From Gammaproteobacteria bacterium (GTDB taxonomy: Bacteria; Pseudomonadota; Gammaproteobacteria; SKWO01), in the NCBI GenBank assembly GCA_007128895.1, contig SKWO01000008.1:1-54329 (forward strand): 54,329 bases of DNA. Direction: 5' to 3'. Below the pieces are notes generated by a model. That model did no database searches. It saw nothing but the letters and a program-made list of their open reading frames with translations, and was not told the origin of the DNA. Made by a program: the position numbers and the translations under genes. Every line of letters begins with the position of its first letter. Position 1 is the stretch's first letter. Below are positions 30,722-38,425 of the stretch, one piece after another.

Positions 30722-32521
30722 ATGGAGGGACGGCCATTGCTCAGTCTCCGCGACCTCTCCCTCAGCTACCGCAGCGAGGGCGGGGTGGTGCAGGCGGTCG
30801 ACCGGGTCAGTTTCGATCTGGCGCGTGGCGAGACGCTGGTGCTGCTCGGCGAGTCGGGCTGCGGCAAGAGCTCGCTGGCACGTGCCCTGCTGCGGCTGTT
30901 GCCGCGCAACATCGAGCGGGTCGATGGCGAGATCGAGCTCGACGGCCTGCCGCTGCACCGTTTCAGCGACGAGCGTTTCCGCCGCGAGGTTGCCTGGCAG
31001 CGAATCTCGCTGGTGATGCAGGCGGCGATGAACGCCCTCAACCCGGTGGTGCGGGTCGGAGAGCAGGTCGCCGAGCCGTTACGCCTGCACTTCGGGTGGA
31101 GCGCCGCGCAGGCGCGGCAGCGGGTCGTCGAAGTCTTCAGCCGCGTCGGGGTGCCGGTCGACTTTGCCGACCGCTACCCGTTTGAACTCTCCGGCGGCAT
31201 GCGCCAGCGCGTGGTGCTGGCCATGGCCTTGGCGACCCGTCCTGCACTCGTCGTCCTCGATGAGCCGACCTCGGCGCTCGATATCCTGACCCAGACGGCG
31301 ATCATGAACCTGCTCAAGCGCATCCAGCGCGAGGAGGGCACCAGCTTCCTGCTGATCACCCACGATGTGGCGATCTCCAGCGAGCTGGCCGACCGCGTGG
31401 CGGTGATGGCGCAGGGGCAGGTGGTCGAATTGACCGACGCGGCGACCTTCTACCATCAGCCGAGCCACGCTGTCTCGCAGCGGCTGCTGGCCAGCCTGCC
31501 GGAGCGCCAATCGCTCAAGGCGTCGCCGCCGCATGATGCGACAGCGCCGCTGGTGCTGCAGGCGAGCGCGCTGGTCAAGCGCTTCGAGGTGCGTCGTTGG
31601 GGGCTGCTGCGTACCGGCGAGGTGCGTGCAGTCGACGGCATCGACCTCGCTGTGCGCCGCGGCGAGGCGGTCGCCGTGGTCGGTGAGAGCGGCAGCGGCA
31701 AGAGCTCGCTGGTGCGCACGCTGCTCGGACTGCACCCGCCCGATGGTGGTCAAATCACCTTCGACGGCCTCGATCTGCGCCATTTGAACCGGGCGCAGCG
31801 GCTAGACCACCGGGCGCGGGTCGGCTTCGTACAGCAGGACCCGTACGGCGCCCTGCCGCCTTTCATGGATGTACGCCGCCTGCTGGCCGAGCCGCTCATT
31901 GTCCACGGCGTGCGCGATCGTGCCGAGCGCGAGCGGCGCATCCGCGCCGTGCTCGAAGAGGTGCGCCTGCAGCCGGTCGATGACTTTCTGGAACGCTTTC
32001 CCCACCAGCTCAGCGGTGGCCAGCAGCAGCGGGTGGTCATCGCCCGCGCGCTGATCCTCGAACCGGCGCTGCTGATCGCCGACGAGCCGGTCTCGATGCT
32101 CGACGCCCCCGTGCGGGTCGAACTGCTCGACCTGCTCAACGCGATTCGCCGTGATCGCTCACTGGCGCTGCTCTTCATCACCCACGACCTGGCCACGGTG
32201 CGCCACCACGCCGAACGTCTGCATGTGATGTATGCCGGGCGCGTGGTCGAGGAGGGGCCGACCGAAGAGCTGCTGCAGGCGCCACGCCATCCTTACACCC
32301 GCGCCCTGCTCGCCGCCCTGCCCACGGCTGACGCCGACAACGCCAAGCGCTACCGGACGGTGCCGCCCGGCGAACCGCCGAGCCTGCTCAACCCACCGGC
32401 CGGCTGCCACTTTCACCCGCGCTGCGAGCGCGCCATCGCCGGCCGTTGTGACCGTGACGCTCCCGAACTGGAGACGCAGGCGCCGACGCCGACTTGGCGC
32501 GTGGCGTGCTGGAATATCTGA
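30722..32521 (+). CDS. Fused double ATPase of peptide ABC transporter (DppD-DppF type)
   Basis: A 599-residue protein with two complete ABC cassettes. Cassette 1: Walker A G-E-S-G-C-G-K-S-S near 43-51, signature L-S-G-G-M-R-Q-R near 156, Walker B L-V-V-L-D-E-P. Cassette 2: Walker A near 321, signature L-S-G-G-Q-Q-Q-R near 429, Walker B L-L-I-A-D-E-P. The C-terminus has the oligopeptide-type extension with Cys residues (G-C-H-F-H-P-R-C ... G-R-C). It energises the two permeases. The Met in V-S-M-L-D replaces the usual Ala of the D-loop. Confidence 0.95.
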   Translation: MEGRPLLSLRDLSLSYRSEGGVVQAVDRVSFDLARGETLVLLGESGCGKSSLARALLRLLPRNIERVDGEIELDGLPLHRFSDERFRREVAWQRISLVMQAAMNALNPVVRVGEQVAEPLRLHFGWSAAQARQRVVEVFSRVGVPVDFADRYPFELSGGMRQRVVLAMALATRPALVVLDEPTSALDILTQTAIMNLLKRIQREEGTSFLLITHDVAISSELADRVAVMAQGQVVELTDAATFYHQPSHAVSQRLLASLPERQSLKASPPHDATAPLVLQASALVKRFEVRRWGLLRTGEVRAVDGIDLAVRRGEAVAVVGESGSGKSSLVRTLLGLHPPDGGQITFDGLDLRHLNRAQRLDHRARVGFVQQDPYGALPPFMDVRRLLAEPLIVHGVRDRAERERRIRAVLEEVRLQPVDDFLERFPHQLSGGQQQRVVIARALILEPALLIADEPVSMLDAPVRVELLDLLNAIRRDRSLALLFITHDLATVRHHAERLHVMYAGRVVEEGPTEELLQAPRHPYTRALLAALPTADADNAKRYRTVPPGEPPSLLNPPAGCHFHPRCERAIAGRCDRDAPELETQAPTPTWRVACWNI

Positions 32522-32544
32522 CTGGCCTTTGTCTAACTCCGTTT

Positions 32545-32584
32545 CAGAACGGCAGCGTCCTGCCGTTCTGGTTCACGCTATAAT
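32545..32584 (+). promoter_or_regulatory. Inverted repeat overlapping a promoter upstream of the GIDE-domain gene
   Basis: CAGAACGGCAG (32545-32555) and CTGCCGTTCTG (32560-32570) are perfect 11-bp inverted arms with a 4-base gap. A consensus -10 TATAAT lies at 32579-32584, so the repeat covers the -35 position. No T-run follows, so it is more like an operator than a terminator, though it could also be the end of the ABC transcript. Confidence 0.5.
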
Positions 32585-32684
32585 CAAATCCGTGGATAGC
32601 ACAATGATCCTGGCACAAACCCCAGAGCCTGCGCTCCGTACTGTGGTGGGGGGGGCGGTTGCGCCCGTTCAAGGAGACCATGAA

Positions 32685-33824
32685 ATGAAGTTCAACCGCC
32701 TGGCTGCAGCCAACGACGAGAAACAGGCAGTGTGGGCCCAGTGGCTGGAAGCCGAAGAGCTTCACGGATTCACTGTCGGGGCTGTGTGGTATTTGGTGGT
32801 TGGTCTGGTTTTTTTGGGCCTGATGGTTTTAGGCAGTGTGCGCGTACTCGAGCTGCTGATCGACAGGTTCGCATGGCTTTTCTGGCCCGCGGTCGGCACC
32901 TTGGGCATCATGGCCATGCTGTTTGCGATGGCCTTGGTGGCGGTCATCACGCTGCAATGGAAACGTTGGGATACGGCCACCCAGAGCGTGCGTGGCGCTT
33001 CTCAGGGGCGGATCGAGCTGGTGGGTCGTTGTCAGGCGCCGGGTGAGCCGCTGATCTCGCCACTCTTTGGTATTCCCTGCGTCGATTACCGCTCGCGGAT
33101 GGTTTGCATGCCGAATGCTGCACAAGCGGAGGAAGCGGGTGTAGTACCCGAGGAGGTCGTGCCCAAGGAGACATCTGGAGGGGGGGAGGCAGGTACGACG
33201 GCCGAGTACGGAGGCACCGCAAAGAGTGGGCAATTGGTCTGGCGTGAGCAAAAGAGCCTGGACGCCTTGTTGCTCGACGACGAGGGTTACCGTGTCTTTG
33301 TTCCGATCGTGCGTCGGGACGACCTGACCGAAATCGCAGTCAAGCTGCGCGCTACTCCGCCACTGGAACAGCTTCGATCCGATGTCAGGCAGTTTCTGTC
33401 GGAAAAACGGGCTACACTGGTTTCTTGCCATGAAGTTGTCGTGCCTGTCGATCGGTTGATTCAGGCTAATGCGGTCTTCAAGACCCTGAACAGTGACGAC
33501 GATTACGTGAGCGCACACCAGCGGCGTCTGGGCCATTCCGATGACGAGTTTACGCGCGCGAGGCTCAAGCCCGTCGAAGACGCCTGGAAACGCTATGCGA
33601 GTGAGCAGGAGGCGGCAGCGGGCGGAGAGCGTATCCGTCTCGACACGCTTCTGCCCCTGTCGAGCCTCAAGGGTATCGCCCTGACGGCAAAGCCTTATGA
33701 CCTGTTCAAATTCACCAGTGATGTGGTTGTCCTCTCCATCTGTTTTGTTGCTCTGATATACTTTTTGTTATCATGGTTTGATTTGGTGCCGCTCTTGCCG
33801 TATTTTGGTCTGGCGCGAGGGTGA
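32685..33824 (+). CDS. GIDE-domain-like membrane protein
   Basis: A 379-residue protein with two N-terminal membrane helices (about 30-90) and one at the C-terminus (about 350-370), with a soluble domain between. R-I-E-L-V-G-R-C-Q-A-P-G-E-P-L then S-P-L-F-G-I-P-C-V-D-Y-R matches the pattern of GIDE/BAM (beside-a-membrane) domains known from the MUL1/MAPL ligase family and in many bacteria, where function is unknown. A Gly/Glu-rich loop (P-K-E-T-S-G-G-G-E-A-G) interrupts it. Base composition is less GC-rich than its neighbours, so transfer is possible. ATG 32685 follows AAGGAGA. Confidence 0.65.
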   Translation: MKFNRLAAANDEKQAVWAQWLEAEELHGFTVGAVWYLVVGLVFLGLMVLGSVRVLELLIDRFAWLFWPAVGTLGIMAMLFAMALVAVITLQWKRWDTATQSVRGASQGRIELVGRCQAPGEPLISPLFGIPCVDYRSRMVCMPNAAQAEEAGVVPEEVVPKETSGGGEAGTTAEYGGTAKSGQLVWREQKSLDALLLDDEGYRVFVPIVRRDDLTEIAVKLRATPPLEQLRSDVRQFLSEKRATLVSCHEVVVPVDRLIQANAVFKTLNSDDDYVSAHQRRLGHSDDEFTRARLKPVEDAWKRYASEQEAAAGGERIRLDTLLPLSSLKGIALTAKPYDLFKFTSDVVVLSICFVALIYFLLSWFDLVPLLPYFGLARG

Positions 33825-33865
33825 AGATAGGCTTAATAGAATCATCAAAACAGGAGTCGAAACAC

Positions 33866-34795
33866 ATGAGTGCGAAATATCGCCTGGTAACCCGTAGTGA
33901 CTTTGACGGTTTGGTCTGTGGCACCCTGCTCAAGCACCTCGATCTGATCGATGACATCCTCTTTGTCCATCCCAAGGACATGCAGGATGGCAAGATCGAC
34001 ATCGGCCCCCGGGATATCACCACCAACCTGCCCTATGTGCCGGGCTGCCATCTTGCCTTTGACCACCATCTGAGCGAGACGGTGCGCAATGCCGAGCGGG
34101 CCGACAACCACATCATCGATCCGAATGCACCCTCCGCCGCGCGCGTGGTGTGGGACCACTACGGTGGCCTGAAGGCCTTCCCGGCGGCCTGGACCGAGAT
34201 GATGGAGGCGGTCGACAAGGGGGACTCGGCCAACTTCAACCGCGACGAGATCCTCGAGCCGAAGGGCTGGGTACTGCTCAACTATCTGATGGATGCCCGC
34301 ACCGGGCTCGGTCGTTTCCGCGAATTCACCGTCTCCAACTACCAGCTGATGATGAAGTTGATCGACTACTGCCGTGACCACTCGATCGACGAGATCCTTG
34401 ATCTGCCCGACGTCAGGGAGCGGGTCGACCTCTATTTCAGCCACCAGGAGCAGGCGAAGGAGCAGATCCAGCGTTGCAGCACCGTGCATGACAACCTGGT
34501 GGTGCTCGATCTGCGCAACGAGGAGACGATCTACGCGACCAACCGCTTTACCTTGTACGCCCTCTACCCGCAGTGCAACATCTCGATCCACGTGATGTGG
34601 GGCTTCCAGCGCCAGAACACCGTCTTTGCCATCGGCAAGTCGATCCTTGATCGCAGCTCGAAGACCAATGTCGGCGAACTCTGCCTGAAGTATGGCGGTG
34701 GTGGCCACATGAATGCCGGTACCTGCCAGATCGACAACGACAAGGCCGATCAGGCGATGGGTGAGCTGATTGCCGCTATTACCGCAGACGGTTAA
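33866..34795 (+). CDS. DHH-family phosphoesterase
   Basis: A 309-residue DHH/DHHA1 phosphoesterase. The metal-binding motifs are T-R-S-D-F-D-G (motif 1), the D-H-H triad in F-D-H-H-L-S-E and a further Asp in A-V-D-K-G-D. The C-terminal DHHA1 domain carries G-G-G-G-H-M-N-A-G. Relatives cleave oligoribonucleotides, cyclic dinucleotides or polyphosphate; the sequence alone does not tell which. There is no CBS or PAS module. It begins 41 nt after the GIDE gene and precedes a tiny membrane gene. Confidence 0.88.
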   Translation: MSAKYRLVTRSDFDGLVCGTLLKHLDLIDDILFVHPKDMQDGKIDIGPRDITTNLPYVPGCHLAFDHHLSETVRNAERADNHIIDPNAPSAARVVWDHYGGLKAFPAAWTEMMEAVDKGDSANFNRDEILEPKGWVLLNYLMDARTGLGRFREFTVSNYQLMMKLIDYCRDHSIDEILDLPDVRERVDLYFSHQEQAKEQIQRCSTVHDNLVVLDLRNEETIYATNRFTLYALYPQCNISIHVMWGFQRQNTVFAIGKSILDRSSKTNVGELCLKYGGGGHMNAGTCQIDNDKADQAMGELIAAITADG

Positions 34796-34809
34796 CGCCT
34801 ACATTTGGC

Positions 34810-34914
34810 ATGTGGCTTGAACTGGGTCTGTTGCTGGCGCTGGTCGCGGTGGTGGTCTGGGCCATTCGCCCGCCCCGTCGACCGCGTCAGCATAATGACC
34901 GGGAGGGTGAGTGA
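34810..34914 (+). CDS. 34-aa single-pass membrane peptide
   Basis: The short frame encodes one hydrophobic helix (L-E-L-G-L-L-L-A-L-V-A-V-V-V-W-A-I) and a basic tail (R-P-P-R-R-P-R-Q-H-N). Its stop TGA lies inside the GTGA that starts yjbQ, a 4-nt overlap typical of coupled genes. That coupling and the clean helix support expression. It follows the DHH gene by 14 nt. Function is unknown. Confidence 0.55.
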   Translation: MWLELGLLLALVAVVVWAIRPPRRPRQHNDREGE

Positions 34915-35315
34915 ACACCGTCCTGACGATCCACAGTGGCCGGCGCGGCCTGCATGAGTTTACCGACGAAGTGGCGCGCCTGGTCGCCGAGAGCGCTATC
35001 GAGGAGGGGCTGTGTACCCTCTTCGTGCGCCATACCAGCGCCAGCCTGATGATTCAGGAGAACGCCGACCCGAGTGCGCGGCGCGATCTGGAGCGGTGGC
35101 TGGATCGGCTGGTGGTGCGTGACGACCCGCTCTACACCCACTGCAGTGAGGGGCCGGACGACATGCCGGCCCACATCAAGTGCGCTCTGACACCGACTTC
35201 ACTCGCGATCCCGATCATGCACGCGCGTCTGGTGCTCGGCACCTGGCAGGGCATCTTCCTGTGGGAGCATCGCGATCGGGCGGGCCCCCGACAGGTCGTT
35301 TGCCATATCGGCTGA
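34911..35315 (+). CDS. yjbQ: YjbQ family protein (UPF0047)
   Basis: A 134-residue member of the YjbQ/UPF0047 family: F-V-R-H-T-S-A-S-L-M-I-Q-E-N-A-D-P near 42-58 and H-I-K-C-A-L-T then G-T-W-Q-G-I-F-L-W-E-H-R-D. The conserved His and Asp/Glu form a putative metal-binding site. Some members show weak thiamine-phosphate-synthase activity, but the physiological role is not settled. The GTG start at 34911 overlaps the stop of the 34-aa peptide. It converges on mgtE. Confidence 0.92.
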   Translation: MNTVLTIHSGRRGLHEFTDEVARLVAESAIEEGLCTLFVRHTSASLMIQENADPSARRDLERWLDRLVVRDDPLYTHCSEGPDDMPAHIKCALTPTSLAIPIMHARLVLGTWQGIFLWEHRDRAGPRQVVCHIG

Positions 35316-35333
35316 GCCGAGCGGGACTGCGGC

Positions 35334-36701
35334 TCAGGTGGCCAGCGTCACGCTGAGGATGGCGGTGGCCACGCTGAAGTAGATCAGGATGCCGACCACG
35401 TCGGCGACCGAGGTGATCAGCGGCCCGCTGGCAGTGGCCGGGTCGAGCTTGAACCGGGTCAGGATGAAGGGCAGGAGCATGCCGACCATGCTGCCCAGAA
35501 CCACGACCAGTGCCATGGCGATGGCGACTGCCTGCCCCACCTCACTACCGATCTCGCTGCCGCCGAGCCAGGTGGCAGGAAGCCAGACCGCCAGTCCGAG
35601 GGTGATGCCGAGTGCGGCAGAGACCCCTAGCTCCTTGCCCCACAGCCTGAACCAATCGCGTGACTGGACATCGCCCGTGGCCAGCGCGCGCACCATCAGC
35701 GTCGAGGCCTGCGAGCCGGCGTTGCCGCCGGTGGCGATGACCAGCGGCAGGAAGAAGACCAGCGCGACGACCGCCTCGATCGCTGTCTCGAAGATGGCGA
35801 TGGCGGCACCGCTGAGCAGGTTGACCAGCACCAGAATGACCAGCCAGCCGATCCGCTTGCGGTAGAGCAGCGACGGGCTGGCATGGCGCAGCGAGAGGTT
35901 GAGCACGCCGACCGAGCCCATCTTGTGGAAGTCTTCGGTGGTCTCCTCTTCGACCACGTCGAGGATATCGTCGACGGTGATGATACCGACCAGGGTGCCG
36001 TGGCCGTTGACCACCGGCAGCACCTCGAGGTCGTAGTGGTGGAAGAGGCGGGCGACCTCTTCCTGATCCTCGTGCGCCTCGATCAGAACCAGGTCGTCGC
36101 CCAGCAGCGAATCGATGTGGCGCTCAGGCTGTGCCAGCAGCAGCTGCTTGAGGCTGAGGGTGCCGAAGAGCTGCCCTCGGTTACTGGTGACAAAGACGGT
36201 ATTGACCGTCTCACGCTCCTCGCACCAGTCGCGCACCTTGTCCAGCGCCTGCTCCACCGTCCAGTCCGGGCGCACCGCGACGAACTCCGGAGTCATCAGG
36301 CGGCCGGCACTCTCCTCAGGCCAGGCGAGCAGGTTTTGCAGTACCGCCTGATCTTCCGGTTCGAGCAGCCCCATCAGCAGCTCGCTGTGCTCGTCCGGCA
36401 GCTCCTCGAGCAGGGCGGTGGCGTCGTCGTACGGGAGTTCGCTGATCAGCGCGGCCTGATCGGTATTGTCCAGCTCCTGCAGTAGCTTGCCCTGTTGCTC
36501 GGTGTGCAGGTAGGAGAAGACGTTGGCGCTGCGCTCTTCGGGCAGCAGGGCAATGACTCTGGCCTGCTCCTCGCTGCTGAGGCCGGCCAGCAGCTTGGCG
36601 ACATCCTGATCCGGCAGGTCGGCCAGCCGCGCGTTGATCGCGGTCGTATCGTCATGCTCGAGCCACTGCTGGATCATTTGAAGGAGTGCGGAGTCAGTCA
36701 T
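35334..36701 (-). CDS. mgtE: Magnesium channel MgtE (second of tandem pair)
   Basis: A 455-residue Mg2+ channel: an N-terminal alpha-superhelix with acidic faces, two CBS domains (about 125-250), a plug helix (V-E-E-E-T-T-E-D-F-H-K-M) and five membrane helices including the motif G-G-N-A-G-S-Q-A-S-T and the filter Asp in T-S-V-A-D-V-V-G. Mg2+ bound between N and CBS domains closes the channel. It lies 13 nt after the first mgtE and is probably translated from the same mRNA. ATG 36701 was chosen over the extended frame that overlaps the upstream gene. Confidence 0.95.
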   Translation of the reverse strand: MTDSALLQMIQQWLEHDDTTAINARLADLPDQDVAKLLAGLSSEEQARVIALLPEERSANVFSYLHTEQQGKLLQELDNTDQAALISELPYDDATALLEELPDEHSELLMGLLEPEDQAVLQNLLAWPEESAGRLMTPEFVAVRPDWTVEQALDKVRDWCEERETVNTVFVTSNRGQLFGTLSLKQLLLAQPERHIDSLLGDDLVLIEAHEDQEEVARLFHHYDLEVLPVVNGHGTLVGIITVDDILDVVEEETTEDFHKMGSVGVLNLSLRHASPSLLYRKRIGWLVILVLVNLLSGAAIAIFETAIEAVVALVFFLPLVIATGGNAGSQASTLMVRALATGDVQSRDWFRLWGKELGVSAALGITLGLAVWLPATWLGGSEIGSEVGQAVAIAMALVVVLGSMVGMLLPFILTRFKLDPATASGPLITSVADVVGILIYFSVATAILSVTLAT

Positions 36702-36714
36702 CGGGCACTCCCTG

Positions 36715-38067
36715 TCAGGCCAGATCCGGCAGGCCAACGATGGCCATGGCAATGGAGAAATAGATCAGGATACCGGCGATATCGGCCACCGAAGTGACCA
36801 AGGGAACGCTGGCGGTGGCCGGATCGTAGCGAAAGCGGTTTAGTAAAAAGGGCAGCAGCATGCCAAAGAGGCTGCCGATCATAACAATCAGGACCATGGC
36901 CAGAGCGACGACCAAAGCAACCTCGATGCCACCGCGCCATAGACCAATGGTCGAGATGACCAGTGCCATCGTCAGCCCCAATGCTGCGGAGACAGCCAAT
37001 TCCCGCCCCCATAGGCGAAGCCAGTCACCTGAGTGGACATCCCCGGTGGCCAGGGCGCGTACCATGAGGGTTGAGGATTGTGCACCGGCGTTACCACCGC
37101 TAGCGATGATCAGTGGCAGGAAGAAAACCAGCACGACCACTGCTTCGATGATCTCCTCGTAGCCAGAGATCATCCAGCCGCCGATCAGGTTGATAAAGAC
37201 CAGTACCAGCAGCCAACCGATGCGCTTCTGGAACAGCAGACGAGCCGGTGCGTCACGCAGTGAGAGGTGGACCGCGCCGACCGAGCCCATCTTGTGGAAG
37301 TCCTCGGTGGTCTCCTTCTCCAGCACATCGAGGACGTCGTCGACGGTGACAATACCGAGCAGGCCGCCCTCGTCGTCGGTGACCGGTAGCGTCTCCAGGT
37401 CGTAGTGTTGCAGCTGCTGGGCGGCGTGCTCACGGTCGACCGTGGCGGTGACCGAATGGACCGGCTGGATCAGCCGTTCAACCTTGTCGAAGGGGCGCGC
37501 GCGGACGAACTCGTGCAGCGGGATGGCGCCCAGCAGCTTGCCGTGGCTGTCGGTTACGAAGAGGGTATTGACGGTCTCTCCCTGTTCGCTCTGCGCACGG
37601 ATATAGGCCAGTGCTGCGCCGACCGTCCAGACCGGGCGAACCGAGACGAAATGGGGCGTCATCAGACGGCCGACGCTGTCTTCCGGGTAGCCGAGCAGGG
37701 TCAGCGCACGGCGGATGGCACGAAACGGCAGCAGGCGCAGCAGGTGGCGCGCCTCATCGGGCGGCAGGTACTCGAGCAGCGCGGTCAGATCGTCCGGGTC
37801 CTGCGCCTGCAGCACGGTACGGGCATCAAGCTCGGAGAGGTGGGTGATCAGCCCCCGCTGGTAGGGCGGGTCGAGGTAGGCGAAGACGGGGTTGCGGCGA
37901 TCGTCCGGCAGCAGGCGGAAGGTGACGGGAAAGTGCTCGTCGTCCAGCTCCATCAGCACATGGGCGATGTCCTGCACCGCCATCTGCACCAGCAGCTCCT
38001 TGAGCCGCTCCCACTCCTGTTGCGGCAGCAGTTCGCGAATCTCGGTCAGATAGTGCTCAAACTCCAT
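36715..38067 (-). CDS. mgtE: Magnesium channel MgtE (first of tandem pair)
   Basis: A 450-residue MgtE with the same domain order as the downstream copy: N-domain (1-120), CBS pair, plug helix K-E-T-T-E-D-F-H-K-M and five membrane helices with G-G-N-A-G-A-Q-S-S and T-S-V-A-D-I-A-G. The copies are clearly paralogous but diverged, so this is not a recent duplication. ATG 38067 follows GGAGAG; the frame extends upstream through the leader but only as non-homologous sequence. It is preceded by a strong promoter and a structured leader. Confidence 0.95.
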   Translation of the reverse strand: MEFEHYLTEIRELLPQQEWERLKELLVQMAVQDIAHVLMELDDEHFPVTFRLLPDDRRNPVFAYLDPPYQRGLITHLSELDARTVLQAQDPDDLTALLEYLPPDEARHLLRLLPFRAIRRALTLLGYPEDSVGRLMTPHFVSVRPVWTVGAALAYIRAQSEQGETVNTLFVTDSHGKLLGAIPLHEFVRARPFDKVERLIQPVHSVTATVDREHAAQQLQHYDLETLPVTDDEGGLLGIVTVDDVLDVLEKETTEDFHKMGSVGAVHLSLRDAPARLLFQKRIGWLLVLVFINLIGGWMISGYEEIIEAVVVLVFFLPLIIASGGNAGAQSSTLMVRALATGDVHSGDWLRLWGRELAVSAALGLTMALVISTIGLWRGGIEVALVVALAMVLIVMIGSLFGMLLPFLLNRFRYDPATASVPLVTSVADIAGILIYFSIAMAIVGLPDLA

Positions 38068-38341
38068 CCCTGCTCTCCTGCGATCCATGCCGTCTTTCAT
38101 CGGGTGGCGTGCGTCGACACGGTGAAACGAAACACGGCCGTGAGCGTGCGTGCATCTGTCTAGGCCGATGGGCCCGTGGAGGTGTGAGGCGGTTGGGTCG
38201 ACAGGCCCCATCCACGCCATTGCGGCGCGAGAGCGAGCCTGAAGGATGAGGGTCAGGCAGGCCGCGCCGTAGCGGTCAACATCCGGTTGTCTCTACAACT
38301 GGAACTGTCCAAGGCGTGGCGCCCTCCTGTGCGGAAAAACT
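38068..38341 (-). promoter_or_regulatory. Long structured 5' leader of the mgtE pair (candidate Mg2+-responsive RNA)
   Basis: About 270 nt separate the predicted transcript start from the mgtE ATG. An outer stem CCACGCC/GGCGTGG (38212-38218 with 38313-38319) encloses a hairpin GTTGT/ACAAC (38286-38299) and nested stems GGCGCG/CGCGCC (38224-38229 with 38263-38268) and GCCTGA/TCAGGC (38237-38242 with 38253-38258). I cannot match the M-box (ykoK) consensus, so this would be a different class if it regulates. No gene is seen in the region. Confidence 0.4.
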
Positions 38342-38347
38342 CACTTC

Positions 38348-38376
38348 ATTATAGTCAGTGGCTCTGATTCTGGCAA
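38348..38376 (-). promoter_or_regulatory. Sigma-70 promoter of the mgtE pair
   Basis: On the minus strand TTGCCA (38376-38371) and TATAAT (38353-38348) are separated by exactly 17 bases, 5/6 and 6/6 to consensus. This is among the best promoter matches in the window and fixes the start of a long leader. Confidence 0.75.
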
Positions 38377-38425
38377 TTGTCGGGCCTGGGCTACGGGTCT
38401 GCAGAAGGCGCTCAAAACGGGTAAA

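Noticed and set aside
38068-38220. N-terminal extension of MgtE through the leader
   Set aside because: The extension (His/Pro/Gly-rich) has no membrane or MgtE features, and ATG 38067 has a ribosome-binding site and the family start.
38068-38341. M-box (ykoK) magnesium riboswitch before mgtE
   Set aside because: I could not find the conserved GTTAGGTGAGGCTC core or the other M-box words; only generic stems are visible.
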